A stretch of 15,218 nt of DNA from an uncultured Muribaculaceae bacterium (GCA_910583525.1 CAJTXL010000045.1:1-15218); one strand, 5' to 3'. Shown: positions 1 to 7,695, numbered from the stretch's first letter. The notes: generated from the letters alone by a model not told the origin. Made by a program: numbers and translations.

Positions 1-53
1 CGAAAGTTTTTTGTTCGCAGTTACACCACTGCAAACATACGAACTGTCTAAAA

Positions 54-85
54 TCTGCCGTTTTTCTGTCTGAAAAAACGGCAGA
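54..85. repeat. Inverted repeat, AT-rich near the loop
   Basis: CTGCCGTTTTT at 55-65 pairs with AAAAACGGCAG at 74-84, plus an outer T-A pair at 54/85, around an 8-base spacer. The GC pairs are at the base and the A/T run is next to the loop, and no T-run follows on either strand, so it does not have the form of an intrinsic terminator. It lies between the 6S-like transcript's terminator and the left edge. It could be a protein site or a small transcript end; its role is unknown. Confidence 0.5.
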
Positions 86-102
86 GATAAGCTGTTGCGC
101 AG

Positions 103-147
103 AAAAACGCGCCGAGAAGCCCGGTCAAAAAGCTTCGGCGCGTTTTT
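103..147 (-). terminator. Strong, possibly bidirectional intrinsic terminator
   Basis: AAAAACGCGCCGA-AGC (103-120, with a two-base bulge) pairs with GCTTCGGCGCGTTTTT (132-147) around a loop of about 11 bases. Because the stem starts with an A-run and ends with a T-run, it yields a GC-rich hairpin followed by U's on either strand. On the minus strand it falls just after the closing stem of the 6S-like RNA (155-165) and so would end that transcript. It could also stop a plus-strand gene arriving from off the left edge. Confidence 0.75.
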
Positions 148-369
148 ATAAGAGCCACATCAAAGGATGCGATGAAACTCCGAAAAGACAGGATTTGAGT
201 GCTCGCCGCCCTTTGTAATCCTCCGGCTCAAAGGCACCGGCGACAGATGTCGCCGTCGAGGCCCGCCATCGGTCGGCTAAGCTTGTCTCGGTATTTCACG
301 TATAATTGACGAGTTTCCCAATCTACTTTGATGTGGTATTCGTTTCAGGCTCTCTTGCCTTTGGTTTTA
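148..369 (-). ncRNA. ssrS: Candidate 6S-type RNA (RNA polymerase mimic)
   Basis: No protein gene fits here, but the minus strand has a promoter at 406-375, a terminator at 147-103 and a set of nested pairings between. Closing stem: 336-326 with 155-165, 11 perfect pairs. Second stem: 317-312 with 174-179. A one-sided bubble of about 20 bases (311-292) follows. Then 291-288 pairs with 180-183, 287-284 with 187-190, 282-274 with 201-208 (small internal loop), and a terminal hairpin lies at 255-238. The result is a single long rod with a large unpaired region on its 5' strand and about 180 bases between the closing strands. This is the shape of 6S RNA, which binds the housekeeping RNA polymerase holoenzyme like an open promoter; a Bacteroidota form is described in Rfam as 6S-Flavo. 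The pairings are seen in the sequence; the identity is inferred from shape, size and context. Other structured RNAs are possible, but I saw no tmRNA, RNase P or SRP signature. Confidence 0.6.
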
Positions 370-374
370 TAACG

Positions 375-406
375 CAAAGTTAACTCGGCAAGTTCAATTT
401 TCCAAA
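375..406 (-). promoter_or_regulatory. Bacteroidota-type promoter of the 6S-like RNA
   Basis: On the minus strand TTTG (406-403) is followed by exactly 20 bases and then TAACTTTG (382-375). This matches the Bacteroidota sigma-ABfr consensus TTTG-N19-21-TAnnTTTG in both elements and in spacing. Transcription should start near 370 and run left. It is the best promoter match in the window, which suits a highly expressed structural RNA. Confidence 0.7.
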
Positions 407-457
407 TTTTTCGGGCAGAAAAATGCACAAATTTGTCAACGCCACCCGGTCTGAGGT

Positions 458-895
458 CTATTTGAAGGTCACAAGCCTGTTGTAGATGAAGTTTGCGAGA
501 GTGTAGATAACGTTGCCGAAGACGGTCGCGATACCGTATCCCGACACGACAATACCGGCGATAAGGAACTCGAACTTGCCGAAGGGGCTTTCGGTGAGCA
601 TCCACACCACCCACAGCTGCAAGGCATAGCACAGAAAAAATCCCAACAGAAATTTTGCGGCCTCACGCCCGTAGCCCCCTTTCGACTGAAAGACCCACGA
701 TTTGTTGCACAGAAAAGAATTTATCACGCCGCAAATGTAGCCCAAGGCGTTGCTGACATAAAGGTTCAAGCCTAAAAACGACTTGCACAGATAAATCACC
801 CCGAATGTCACGAGAGTATTGAGCACACCCACAAGGCAATACTTTACAAACTGCACAATCTTTTCCATCTTCGGGTTGTCAGTATCGATAATCAT
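458..895 (-). CDS. GtrA-family four-helix membrane protein
   Basis: A small integral membrane protein of the GtrA family, 145 residues from the ATG at 895. Four hydrophobic helices lie at about 17-38, 46-66, 81-102 and 118-137. Family hallmarks are the KYCLVGVLNT start of helix 1, the N-x(4)-W-x-F pattern after helix 2 and the C-terminal NFIYNRLVTFK. GtrA proteins are linked to moving or modifying polyprenyl-linked sugars for cell-surface glycans; no glycosyltransferase is next door, so the substrate is unknown. The ATG at 895 overlaps the preceding stop by 4 bases (ATGA), which suggests translational coupling. A second ATG at 868 (Met10) would give the more usual GtrA N-terminus and cannot be excluded. 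It is the last gene of the nth-TRIC-gtrA run. Confidence 0.85.
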   Translation of the reverse strand: MIIDTDNPKMEKIVQFVKYCLVGVLNTLVTFGVIYLCKSFLGLNLYVSNALGYICGVINSFLCNKSWVFQSKGGYGREAAKFLLGFFLCYALQLWVVWMLTESPFGKFEFLIAGIVVSGYGIATVFGNVIYTLANFIYNRLVTFK

Positions 896-1536
896 TGTTC
901 AGGCAAATCTTTAGGGTCTACTTTAAGCAATGGCAGCGACCAGTTGTAGTGCACCGCAAGCACACGCAGCCCGACCACGGTCACGGCACAGCATATCTGC
1001 GGCACAAGGGGCGAAGCATCAGGAATAAGCATCATAAGCCAATATACAAGCCCTCCGGCAAGGCAAGCCGTGGCATAAATATCCTTTCGGAAAAACAGAG
1101 GTTCTTCGTTTATGAGTATGTCGCGCGTAACGCCGCCGAACGAACCCGTGATGATGCCCATGGCGATGGCGACCCATGCCGGAAAACCGGCGACAAAACT
1201 TTTCTCTATTCCCACCACCACAAACAGCGCCAAACCGATAGCATCGAAAATAAAAAGCGTCCGCATACCCTTTACGAGAGCCTTACGGAACACTATGACG
1301 GTGACAAGCGACAAAAAAGTGACGGCAAGATACATCCACGACTGCATCCAGAACACAGGGATGCCAAGCAGAAGGTCGCGCAGCGTACCGCCGCCGATGG
1401 CAGTTACAAGCCCCACGATATACGCCCCGAACCAGTCGAAACTTTTCGCGGCGGCGAGGCGTATGCCCGAAATGGCGAAAGCGATGGTGCCGAGAACCTC
1501 GATAACGAATATGAACAGATTGTCCTCGCTCATCAT
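892..1536 (-). CDS. TRIC/YadS-family (UPF0126) membrane channel
   Basis: A polytopic inner-membrane protein of 214 residues with the duplicated three-helix architecture of the bacterial TRIC family (formerly UPF0126/YadS). The first repeat has the glycine cluster GGG at 48-50 followed by RD at 53-54. The second has GSFGGVTRD at 131-139. In the family these kinked glycine segments line the pore of a trimeric monovalent-cation channel. About seven hydrophobic stretches cover residues 8-200. The start at 1536 overlaps the nth stop (ATGA), with a second in-frame ATG directly after it, and its own stop overlaps gtrA, so the three genes are probably one translationally coupled unit. The physiological role of the bacterial channel is poorly known; the family assignment is firm. 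Confidence 0.9.
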   Translation of the reverse strand: MMSEDNLFIFVIEVLGTIAFAISGIRLAAAKSFDWFGAYIVGLVTAIGGGTLRDLLLGIPVFWMQSWMYLAVTFLSLVTVIVFRKALVKGMRTLFIFDAIGLALFVVVGIEKSFVAGFPAWVAIAMGIITGSFGGVTRDILINEEPLFFRKDIYATACLAGGLVYWLMMLIPDASPLVPQICCAVTVVGLRVLAVHYNWSLPLLKVDPKDLPEQ

Positions 1537-2225
1537 TCACCGGCCTTTGCCGTCTTTTTTATGCGTTCGAGAGCACGCTCTTCAGCCTTGAGCCTGTTGC
1601 CGTAGTGGCGGCACACATCAGTAAGGAAACACTCGCCGCACTGCGGCTTGCGCGCCTTGCACACATAGCGCCCGTGCAAAATCAGCCAATGGTGAGCCTT
1701 GGCTATCGTGTCTTCGGGCAGCATGGACGTGAGTGCCTTTTCGGTGTCGAGCGGAGAACGGCTGCGCGTGGTAAGCCCTATGCGCTCGGCGACACGGAAC
1801 ACGTGCGTGTCAACGGCCATTGCCGGACGGTCAAAGACCACCGACAGAATCACATTCGCCGTCTTCCGCCCCACACCCGGCAGGCTCATAAGGCTGTCTA
1901 TGTCATCAGGCACCATCCCGCCAAAGTTCTCTATAAGGCCACGGGCCATGCCTACAAGCGCCTTGGCCTTGTTGTTGGGGTAGGAACACGACTTTATCAG
2001 CTCATATACCCGTTCCGGCGAAGCCACAGCCATAGAGGCGGCGTCGGGGAACACCTCGAACAAAGCCGGAGTGATAAGATTGACACGTTTGTCGGTGCAC
2101 TGCGCCGACAGGATTACCGCCACCAGCAACTGGAAAGGGTCGCGGTAGTGCAGTTCAGTCTTCGGCGCAGGCATATTAGCCTCGAAGCGCTCTACGGCCG
2201 CCTTGTAACGTTGCTCCCGTGTCAC
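1533..2225 (-). CDS. nth: Endonuclease III (DNA glycosylase/AP lyase)
   Basis: A base-excision repair enzyme that removes oxidised pyrimidines and cleaves the abasic site, 230 residues. The helix-hairpin-helix LPGVGRKTANV at 115-125 contains the catalytic lysine K121, and VDTHVFRV contains the catalytic aspartate D139. A C-terminal [4Fe-4S] site is formed by C189, C196, C199 and C205 with the classic C-x6-C-x2-C-x5-C spacing. The N-terminal segment through SAQCTDKRVN (40-49) aligns with known endonuclease III. The start is GTG at 2225: there is no upstream in-frame ATG before pheS ends, and the next ATG (Met18) would remove the conserved first helix. The gap from pheS is 10 bases and the TRIC gene overlaps the 3' end, so it is probably co-transcribed with both. 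Confidence 0.97.
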   Translation of the reverse strand: MTREQRYKAAVERFEANMPAPKTELHYRDPFQLLVAVILSAQCTDKRVNLITPALFEVFPDAASMAVASPERVYELIKSCSYPNNKAKALVGMARGLIENFGGMVPDDIDSLMSLPGVGRKTANVILSVVFDRPAMAVDTHVFRVAERIGLTTRSRSPLDTEKALTSMLPEDTIAKAHHWLILHGRYVCKARKPQCGECFLTDVCRHYGNRLKAEERALERIKKTAKAGE

Positions 2226-2235
2226 AGTCAGAGAA

Positions 2236-3255
2236 TCAGTGCGCTGCTGTAAATTCTTCGAGGAAGCGGATGTCGTTCTCGGAGAACATTCGCAGGTCTT
2301 TGACCTGATATTTCAGATTGGTTATGCGTTCTATGCCCATGCCGAGCGCAAAGCCAGAATATTCTTTCGAGTCGATGCCGCAGGCTTCAAGAACGGCCGG
2401 GTCAACCATGCCGCAGCCGAGAATTTCTACCCACCCGGTACCCTTGCAGAACGAACACCCTTTGCCGCCGCAAAGATTGCAGCTGATGTCCATCTCGGCC
2501 GAAGGCTCGGTGAACGGGAAATAGCTCGGACGAAGACGTATCTGCGTATCCGGCCCAAACATCTCACGTGCGAAATAAAGAAGCGTCTGACGCAGGTCGG
2601 CGAAAGTCACGTGGCGGTCGACATACAGCGCCTCGACCTGGTGGAAGAAGCAGTGCGCACGGGCCGAGATGGCCTCGTTGCGGTAAACGCGACCCGGGCA
2701 TATGATGCGTATCGGCGGCTTCTGCGATGTCATCACACGGGTCTGCACCGACGACGTATGCGTACGCAGCAGAACGTCGGGGTTGCGCGATATAAAGAAG
2801 GTATCCTGCATGTCGCGCGCAGGATGGTCAGCGGCGAAATTGAGCGACTCGAACACATGCCAGTCGTCTTCAATCTCGGGACCCTCGGCAATGGTAAAAC
2901 CGAGACGGCGGAAGATGTCGATGATTTGCTCGCGCACCAGCGACAAAGGATGCCGGGTGCCGAGACGAACAGGCGCCGCCGTTCGCGTAAGGTCGAGCAT
3001 GTCGGCGTCACCGGCGCCCGACGACGCATTGTCGCGAAGCGCGTTGATACGTTCGGTAACGTAGCTCTTGAGTTCGTTGAGCTTCTGTCCCAGCTCACGT
3101 TTCTGCTCGGCCGGAACGGTGCGGAAATCGTTCATCAGAGCGCTCACGGCACCTTTTTTACTCAGATATTTGATGCGCAGAGCCTCCACCTCGGCCTGTG
3201 TGGCCGAGGTGACAGCATCGATTTGCGCACGTATTTCGTTGATTTTGTTTATCAT
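2236..3255 (-). CDS. pheS: Phenylalanyl-tRNA synthetase, alpha subunit
   Basis: The catalytic subunit of the (alpha-beta)2 enzyme that charges tRNA-Phe. From the ATG at 3255 it is 339 residues. An N-terminal coiled coil for tRNA binding covers about 1-85, then the class II catalytic core: HTSSVQTR at 166-173, YRNEAISARAHCFFHQVE at 191-208, the FTEPSAEMD segment at 248-256 and GFALGMGIERI at 301-311. An insert with C259, C262, C267 and C270 looks like a small metal knuckle. The frame continues upstream to an ATG at 3288, but that lies inside the promoter -7 element (3293-3286), so 3255 is preferred. pheT is not adjacent, as is common in Bacteroidota. Next downstream, 10 bases away, is nth. Confidence 0.97.
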   Translation of the reverse strand: MINKINEIRAQIDAVTSATQAEVEALRIKYLSKKGAVSALMNDFRTVPAEQKRELGQKLNELKSYVTERINALRDNASSGAGDADMLDLTRTAAPVRLGTRHPLSLVREQIIDIFRRLGFTIAEGPEIEDDWHVFESLNFAADHPARDMQDTFFISRNPDVLLRTHTSSVQTRVMTSQKPPIRIICPGRVYRNEAISARAHCFFHQVEALYVDRHVTFADLRQTLLYFAREMFGPDTQIRLRPSYFPFTEPSAEMDISCNLCGGKGCSFCKGTGWVEILGCGMVDPAVLEACGIDSKEYSGFALGMGIERITNLKYQVKDLRMFSENDIRFLEEFTAAH

Positions 3256-3285
3256 CGTAGGTTCGTTCGAGTTACAAATTTCTCG

Positions 3286-3293
3286 CAAAATTA
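3286..3293 (-). promoter_or_regulatory. Putative -7 element for pheS
   Basis: TAATTTTG on the minus strand matches TAnnTTTG and lies 30 bases before the pheS ATG at 3255. The expected start of transcription is near 3280. I see no good TTTG -33 element at the usual spacing, so it is weaker than the 6S-like promoter. It occupies the 60-base gap after korB, where I see no terminator, so pheS may also receive read-through. Confidence 0.5.
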
Positions 3294-3315
3294 GTAAATA
3301 TTTTTGAGAAAAAGC

Positions 3316-4332
3316 CTACTCGACAGTCCATGTTTCACCGGCAAGAATCATATCGCGCAGCGATGTGAAGCCTTTTCGGGCACGCACCTCTTCAACCTGC
3401 ATCGACACGCCGTCGTCGTAGGTAGGCGCGTCGACGTCGCGTATCACACCCAAGGCGAGCGGCAATTCTCCAAGGCCGTCCATCATGGCAAGCTGCTGGT
3501 GCAGGAAGTTCGAAGGCTCGTGGGCGTCGTGCACGAGCACGTCGTCGATGGTATACCCGTCCTGCCCCACGGTGACGGCTTTCAGCAAAAAGCCGTCACG
3601 CACAAGGCCGCGGTTCATGTCCTTGCCGAAAAGCATCTTCTCGCCATGGCGCAGGGTTATAGTGCGGTCGGCACGGACTTCGCGGTCGGTAATCGCGTTA
3701 TGGATGCCGTTATTGAAAATGACGCAATTCTGCAATATCTCGACCACCGACGTGCCGTGGTGCTTTGCAGCGGCGAGCATCACTTCCTGCGACGTCGCAA
3801 GCTCCACATCTATCGAACGGGCAAAGAAGTTTCCGCGCGCACCGAACACGAGTTCAGCAGGGATAAACGGGTCTTCTACCGTGCCATAAGGGCTTGACTT
3901 GCTCACAAATCCCCTTGCGCTCGTGGGCGAATACTGGCCTTTTGTCAGACCGTATATCTTATTGTTGAACAGAATGATGTTTATGTCAACATTGCGGCGC
4001 ACGGCATGGATGAAATGGTTGCCGCCGATGGCGAGACCGTCGCCATCGCCCGAAATCTGCCATACAGTCATCTCGGGGTTCGCCACCTTGAAGCCCGTCG
4101 CCACGGCGGCGGCGCGCCCGTGTATGGTATGGAAACCGTAGGTGTTCATATAGTACGGCAAGCGCGACGAACATCCTATACCCGATATTACAGCCGTCTT
4201 ATGCGGCGGCACACCCAACGCGGCCATAGCCTTGTGGAGTGTGTTGAGGATGGCGTGGTCGCCGCAGCCGGGACACCAACGCACAGCCTGGTCGCTTTTG
4301 AAATCGGCGGGGACAAATGTCTTGTTTTCCAT
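3316..4332 (-). CDS. korB: 2-oxoacid:ferredoxin oxidoreductase, beta subunit
   Basis: The thiamine-diphosphate subunit of a 2-oxoacid (probably 2-oxoglutarate) ferredoxin oxidoreductase, which interconverts a 2-oxoacid plus CoA and acyl-CoA plus CO2 using ferredoxin. From the ATG at 4332 it is 338 residues. The ThDP/Mg motif is GDGDGLAIGGNH at 95-106. The usual [4Fe-4S] ligands of this subunit are visible as C20 and C23 (WCPGCG), C54 (IGCSS) and C206 (QNC). The LFNNKIYGLTKGQYSPT stretch at 121-137 is typical of the family. The frame extends upstream to 4371, but the ATG at 4332 lies 4 bases after the korA stop and matches the family N-terminus. The exact substrate cannot be read from sequence alone. 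Confidence 0.93.
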   Translation of the reverse strand: MENKTFVPADFKSDQAVRWCPGCGDHAILNTLHKAMAALGVPPHKTAVISGIGCSSRLPYYMNTYGFHTIHGRAAAVATGFKVANPEMTVWQISGDGDGLAIGGNHFIHAVRRNVDINIILFNNKIYGLTKGQYSPTSARGFVSKSSPYGTVEDPFIPAELVFGARGNFFARSIDVELATSQEVMLAAAKHHGTSVVEILQNCVIFNNGIHNAITDREVRADRTITLRHGEKMLFGKDMNRGLVRDGFLLKAVTVGQDGYTIDDVLVHDAHEPSNFLHQQLAMMDGLGELPLALGVIRDVDAPTYDDGVSMQVEEVRARKGFTSLRDMILAGETWTVE

Positions 4333-4336
4333 CTTC

Positions 4337-6181
4337 TTATTCCTCCATAAGTTTGGCGGTACGGCCCACAAGCTCGCTCACCGCGAAAGGCTGACCTTGG
4401 ATTTTGTTAATACGCAAGAAATTGATGTTGGGGAAACGGCTTTGCAGATAGTCGGCGAACATGCCGGTGTTGAGTTCTGCCACGATTATGCGACGATAGC
4501 GCGCAAAAACTTCGGCCGTGTTTGCCGGCAGCGGATTGATATATCGGAAATGCGTGAACGCCACCGGGCGCCCGGCTGCATTCAGTTCGTCGACGGCAGT
4601 GCGCAGATGTCCGTACGTTCCGCCCCAGCCGACCAGCAGCGTATCTGCCGACGGGTTGCCGAGCACTTCAAGGCCCGGTATGTCAGTGGCGATACGGGCT
4701 ATCTTCTCCCGGCGCAGACCCACCATCTTTTCATGGTTGACCGCATCGGTCGATATCGCACCGGTTGCAGGGTCTTTTTCAAGACCGCCGAGACGGTGCT
4801 GGGCACCTTCCGTGCCGGCCTTTGGCCAGAAACGGGCGAGGCTTTCGGTGCGCAGATAGGGACGCCACGAACCTTCGGCAATCAGTTCTGCCGGAACTTC
4901 GGGAGTCTTGATTTCGGGATATTCGTCGGCCGACGGCACACGCCACGCCGAGGCCCCGTTGCCTATGAACGCGTCGCTAAGCAGAATAACAGGGGTCATG
5001 TGCTCTACAGCAATACGGCATGCCTCAAAAGCCATTGTGAAGCAATCGGTAGGCGACGCCGGGGCGACAACGGCTACCGGCGACTCGCCGTTGCGGCCAT
5101 ACAGAGCCTGCATAAGGTCGGTCTGCTCGGTTTTGGTAGGCAGACCTGTCGACGGGCCGCCTCGCTGCACGTCAATGACAACCAAAGGCAGCTCGGCCAT
5201 CACAGCCAGGCCTATGCCCTCGCTTTTAAGCGCGAGACCCGGGCCCGACGTCGACGTAACAGCCAGATTGCCGGCAAAAGCCGCGCCGATGGCCGAGCAG
5301 ACACCTGCGATTTCATCCTCCATCTGACAGGCCTTGACCCCGAGGTCCTTGCGTTTGGCAAGCTCATGCAGGATGTCGGTGGCCGGAGTGATGGGATACG
5401 AACCGAGAAACAGAGGCCGTCCGCATTTTTCCGATGCCATTATAAGACCCCATGCGGTGGCGGTGTTGCCGTTGATGTCGGTATACACTCCCGGTAGAGG
5501 CTCGTCTGTCTCGATACGGTATGTAGCCACCGAAGCATGTATGTTATGGCCGTAGTCGTATCCGGCCTGCAGCACCTTGGCGTTGGCCTCATATACCGCA
5601 GGCTTCTTTGCGAATTTGTTTCTCAGATGGCGCAGAGCGCTCTCGAGCGGACGGTCGAACAGCCAGCACACCAGTCCGAGCGCAAAGATATTGCGGCACT
5701 TCAGTATGCTCTTGTTGTCGAGACCGCTGTCGGCCAAAGCGGCCTTGGTCATCGATGTCACAGGCACGTCCACCACCTGAGCCTTGATGCCCAACTCGGC
5801 AATAGGGTTGTCGGTAATATATTGAGCCTTCTTGAGGTCACTTTCCTTGAAAGAATCGATATCCACTATTATTACGCCTCCCGGTTTGAGAAAGCGGTGG
5901 TTTGTTTTCAGTGCGGCGGCATTCATGGCAATAAGCACGTCGCAGGCATCGCCGGGCGTATGCACACCCGTGCCCACGCTCACCTGAAAGCCCGACACAC
6001 CGCTGAGCGAACCCTGCGGAGCACGTATTTCCGCCGGATAGTCGGGGAATGTCGACACCTGGTTGCCCAGCCCGGCCGATACATTGGTGAAAATGTTGCC
6101 GGCAAGCTGCATTCCGTCGCCTGAGTCACCCGAAAAGCGCACTACGACCTTTTCGAGAGTCTTGACATTTGTTTTCTCCAT
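4337..6181 (-). CDS. korA: 2-oxoacid:ferredoxin oxidoreductase, fused gamma-alpha subunit
   Basis: The partner of KorB, 614 residues from the ATG at 6181. The N-terminal gamma domain (about 1-190) opens with VVRFSGDSGDGMQLAGN at 13-29, the CoA-binding-side motif of the family. The alpha domain (about 225-470) carries the YPITPATD motif near 260 and GPSTGLPTKTEQTDL near 340-352, which contribute to 2-oxoacid and ThDP pyrimidine binding. A C-terminal domain (about 490-614) completes the subunit. The frame remains open upstream to 6295, but those extra residues cover the promoter region and are unlike the family. This two-gene form, with no separate delta ferredoxin subunit nearby, is typical of anaerobic Bacteroidota, where it makes 2-oxoglutarate or succinyl-CoA. 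Confidence 0.94.
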   Translation of the reverse strand: MEKTNVKTLEKVVVRFSGDSGDGMQLAGNIFTNVSAGLGNQVSTFPDYPAEIRAPQGSLSGVSGFQVSVGTGVHTPGDACDVLIAMNAAALKTNHRFLKPGGVIIVDIDSFKESDLKKAQYITDNPIAELGIKAQVVDVPVTSMTKAALADSGLDNKSILKCRNIFALGLVCWLFDRPLESALRHLRNKFAKKPAVYEANAKVLQAGYDYGHNIHASVATYRIETDEPLPGVYTDINGNTATAWGLIMASEKCGRPLFLGSYPITPATDILHELAKRKDLGVKACQMEDEIAGVCSAIGAAFAGNLAVTSTSGPGLALKSEGIGLAVMAELPLVVIDVQRGGPSTGLPTKTEQTDLMQALYGRNGESPVAVVAPASPTDCFTMAFEACRIAVEHMTPVILLSDAFIGNGASAWRVPSADEYPEIKTPEVPAELIAEGSWRPYLRTESLARFWPKAGTEGAQHRLGGLEKDPATGAISTDAVNHEKMVGLRREKIARIATDIPGLEVLGNPSADTLLVGWGGTYGHLRTAVDELNAAGRPVAFTHFRYINPLPANTAEVFARYRRIIVAELNTGMFADYLQSRFPNINFLRINKIQGQPFAVSELVGRTAKLMEE

Positions 6182-6240
6182 CACAAACGATTGGTTGAGA
6201 GTTGTTGGTATAGAGCCGCCGTCGTTGCGACGCGGCGATG

Positions 6241-6248
6241 CAAAATTA
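6241..6248 (-). promoter_or_regulatory. Putative -7 element for korAB
   Basis: TAATTTTG on the minus strand matches TAnnTTTG and predicts a start of transcription near 6235, giving a leader of about 55 bases before the korA ATG. No clear TTTG is seen at -33. It is identical to the pheS element and is the only good match in the divergent region on this strand. Confidence 0.5.
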
Positions 6249-6318
6249 CGGAAATATTTCGATATTCCCACATCTCGCACAGGAAAACACTGCAAAAGTC
6301 CTTAGAGGTTGTTTAATG

Positions 6319-6345
6319 ACCTTAAAGACCTTAAAGTCCCTAAAT
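6319..6345 (+). repeat. 9-bp-period tandem repeat, copy 1
   Basis: Three units, ACCTTAAAG, ACCTTAAAG and TCCCTAAAT, stand head to tail in the gap between the divergent korA and exporter operons. A degenerate earlier unit (TGTTTAATG, 6310-6318) may belong. The same unit and period occur again at 14130-14183 and 15138-15164. Here it lies outside genes; its function is unknown. Confidence 0.75.
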
Positions 6346-6420
6346 AGCCGCCTTGTCCGAAAACGGACGCCGGCACACACATAACACCCTGACTTTCAAC
6401 ACCCGTTGACAAACATTGCA

Positions 6421-6439
6421 TATTTTTCGCAAATTTGCG
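6421..6439 (+). promoter_or_regulatory. Probable promoter core and palindrome of the exporter operon
   Basis: TATTTTTC (6421-6428) is one base off the TAnnTTTG element and lies 13 bases before the adaptor ATG at 6442. It overlaps a perfect 12-base palindrome, CGCAAATTTGCG (6428-6439), ending 2 bases before the start codon. A dimeric regulator bound there would block both transcription start and ribosome access. Whether the palindrome is an operator, for example for the operon's own regulator, is inference. Confidence 0.4.
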
Positions 6440-6441
6440 GC

Positions 6442-7695
6442 ATGGATAGGAAAATCGACAAAAAACAAATCCGCAAAGAGGCAAGGCTGCGTTATGCCAA
6501 AATCGGCATCGCAGTCGCATGCACGGCAGCTGCCATACTGTCGCTGTCGCTGCTTTCAGGAAAATCGGTCTACGAACGCGACCTCAGCTTCGGCATCGCC
6601 GACATAGGGCCGCTCGAAACCACAGTCGCGGCCACAGGACGTGTCGTGCCGGCATTCGAAGAAATCATAAACTCGCCCGTCGACACGCGCATAGTGGCGG
6701 TCTACGCACAGCCGGGCGACAGCGTCAAAGCCGGCACACCTCTCCTCCTGCTCGACCTCAAAACCGCAGAAGCCGATTACTCGAAACTGCTCGGCGAACG
6801 AAGAATAAAGCAGAACGAGATTACACAGCTGCAGCTCGCCAACAGCACAAGGCAGAGCGAGCTGGCTATGCAAATCAAAGTCAAGGAGATGGACGTGAAC
6901 CGCCTCGCCATCGAAGTCGACAACGAACGCCGCCTCGACAGCCTCGGCTCGGGCACCGGCGAACGCGTACGCCAGACCGAGACAGCCTACAGCACCGGCG
7001 TGCTCGAACTCGAACAGCTCCGCGCGAGCCTCGCAAACGAACGCCTGCGCTGCCGCGCCTCAGAAGACATTCAGCGGCAAGCCCTTGCCAACTTCGACCA
7101 GGACCTCGCAATCATGAAACAGAAACTCGACGAAGGACGCATCCCGGCACCCCACAGCGGCATTCTTTCGTTCATAAGCAACGAAATCGGAAGCCGTGTG
7201 GCAGCCGGACAGAAAGTGGCCGTAGTAAGCGACCTCTCGCATTTCAAAATCGAAGGCGAAGTCCCCGAAAGCAGTAGCAACCGCACAGGCATAGGCGCCG
7301 ACGTCATCGTCAGAATAGGTTCTGCAGAACTCAAAGGACGCGTAACCAACATATCGCCCCAGTCCAAAGCAGGTATAATACCGATTAGCATAGCCCTCGA
7401 CGACGCTTCAAACCCGAGGCTCCGCTCAGGGCTGCGCACCGAGCTTTACATAAGCTACGGCTACAAAGACAAGGCTCTACGCATACCGGCCGGCCCCTTT
7501 TTCAAAGGCCCGGGCGTCTACGACCTCTTCGTAGCCGACGGCGACGGCGGCATGCTGCGCAAACGCAAAGTGCGCCTCGGCGACAGCAACCGCAACTACA
7601 TCGAAGTCTTAAACGGCCTTGCACAAGGCGACAGAGTGGTTGTTTCCGACATGGAAGAATTTCAAAAATCGAACAAACTAAAACTGAAAAAATGA
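6442..7695 (+). CDS. MacA/HlyD-type periplasmic adaptor of the ABC exporter
   Basis: The membrane-fusion protein that bridges the inner-membrane ABC transporter and the TolC channel, 417 residues from the ATG at 6442 (an ATG at 6406 would precede the palindrome and promoter). A short basic N-terminus is followed by one membrane anchor at about 19-38. The first half of the barrel-sandwich (lipoyl-like) domain is at about 58-107, including the PGDSVKAGTPLLLLD strand pattern. A long charged alpha-helical hairpin covers about 110-228. The second half-motif is at about 230-265 (IPAPHSGILSFI...GSRVAAGQKV), then beta-barrel and membrane-proximal domains. The single N-terminal anchor matches MacA more than RND adaptors. 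It overlaps the ATPase start by 4 bases. Confidence 0.92.
   Translation: MDRKIDKKQIRKEARLRYAKIGIAVACTAAAILSLSLLSGKSVYERDLSFGIADIGPLETTVAATGRVVPAFEEIINSPVDTRIVAVYAQPGDSVKAGTPLLLLDLKTAEADYSKLLGERRIKQNEITQLQLANSTRQSELAMQIKVKEMDVNRLAIEVDNERRLDSLGSGTGERVRQTETAYSTGVLELEQLRASLANERLRCRASEDIQRQALANFDQDLAIMKQKLDEGRIPAPHSGILSFISNEIGSRVAAGQKVAVVSDLSHFKIEGEVPESSSNRTGIGADVIVRIGSAELKGRVTNISPQSKAGIIPISIALDDASNPRLRSGLRTELYISYGYKDKALRIPAGPFFKGPGVYDLFVADGDGGMLRKRKVRLGDSNRNYIEVLNGLAQGDRVVVSDMEEFQKSNKLKLKK

Noticed and set aside
32..39. TATGTTTG on the minus strand as a promoter for a gene off the left edge
   Set aside because: It matches the -7 element but has no -33 element at any allowed spacing, and no downstream gene is visible to support it.
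345..632. Minus-strand open frame of 95 codons
   Set aside because: It overlaps the GtrA gene in another frame and continues into the 6S-like RNA promoter; the composition is not protein-like.
895..1605. Long plus-strand frames opposite the TRIC, nth, pheS and kor genes
   Set aside because: They lie entirely antisense to well-identified genes, have no recognisable domains, and come from GC-rich codon use.
6355..6368. GTCCG-AAAA-CGGAC hairpin as a terminator in the divergent region
   Set aside because: The stem is only 5 bp and no T-run follows; both flanking genes point away from it, so there is nothing to terminate.
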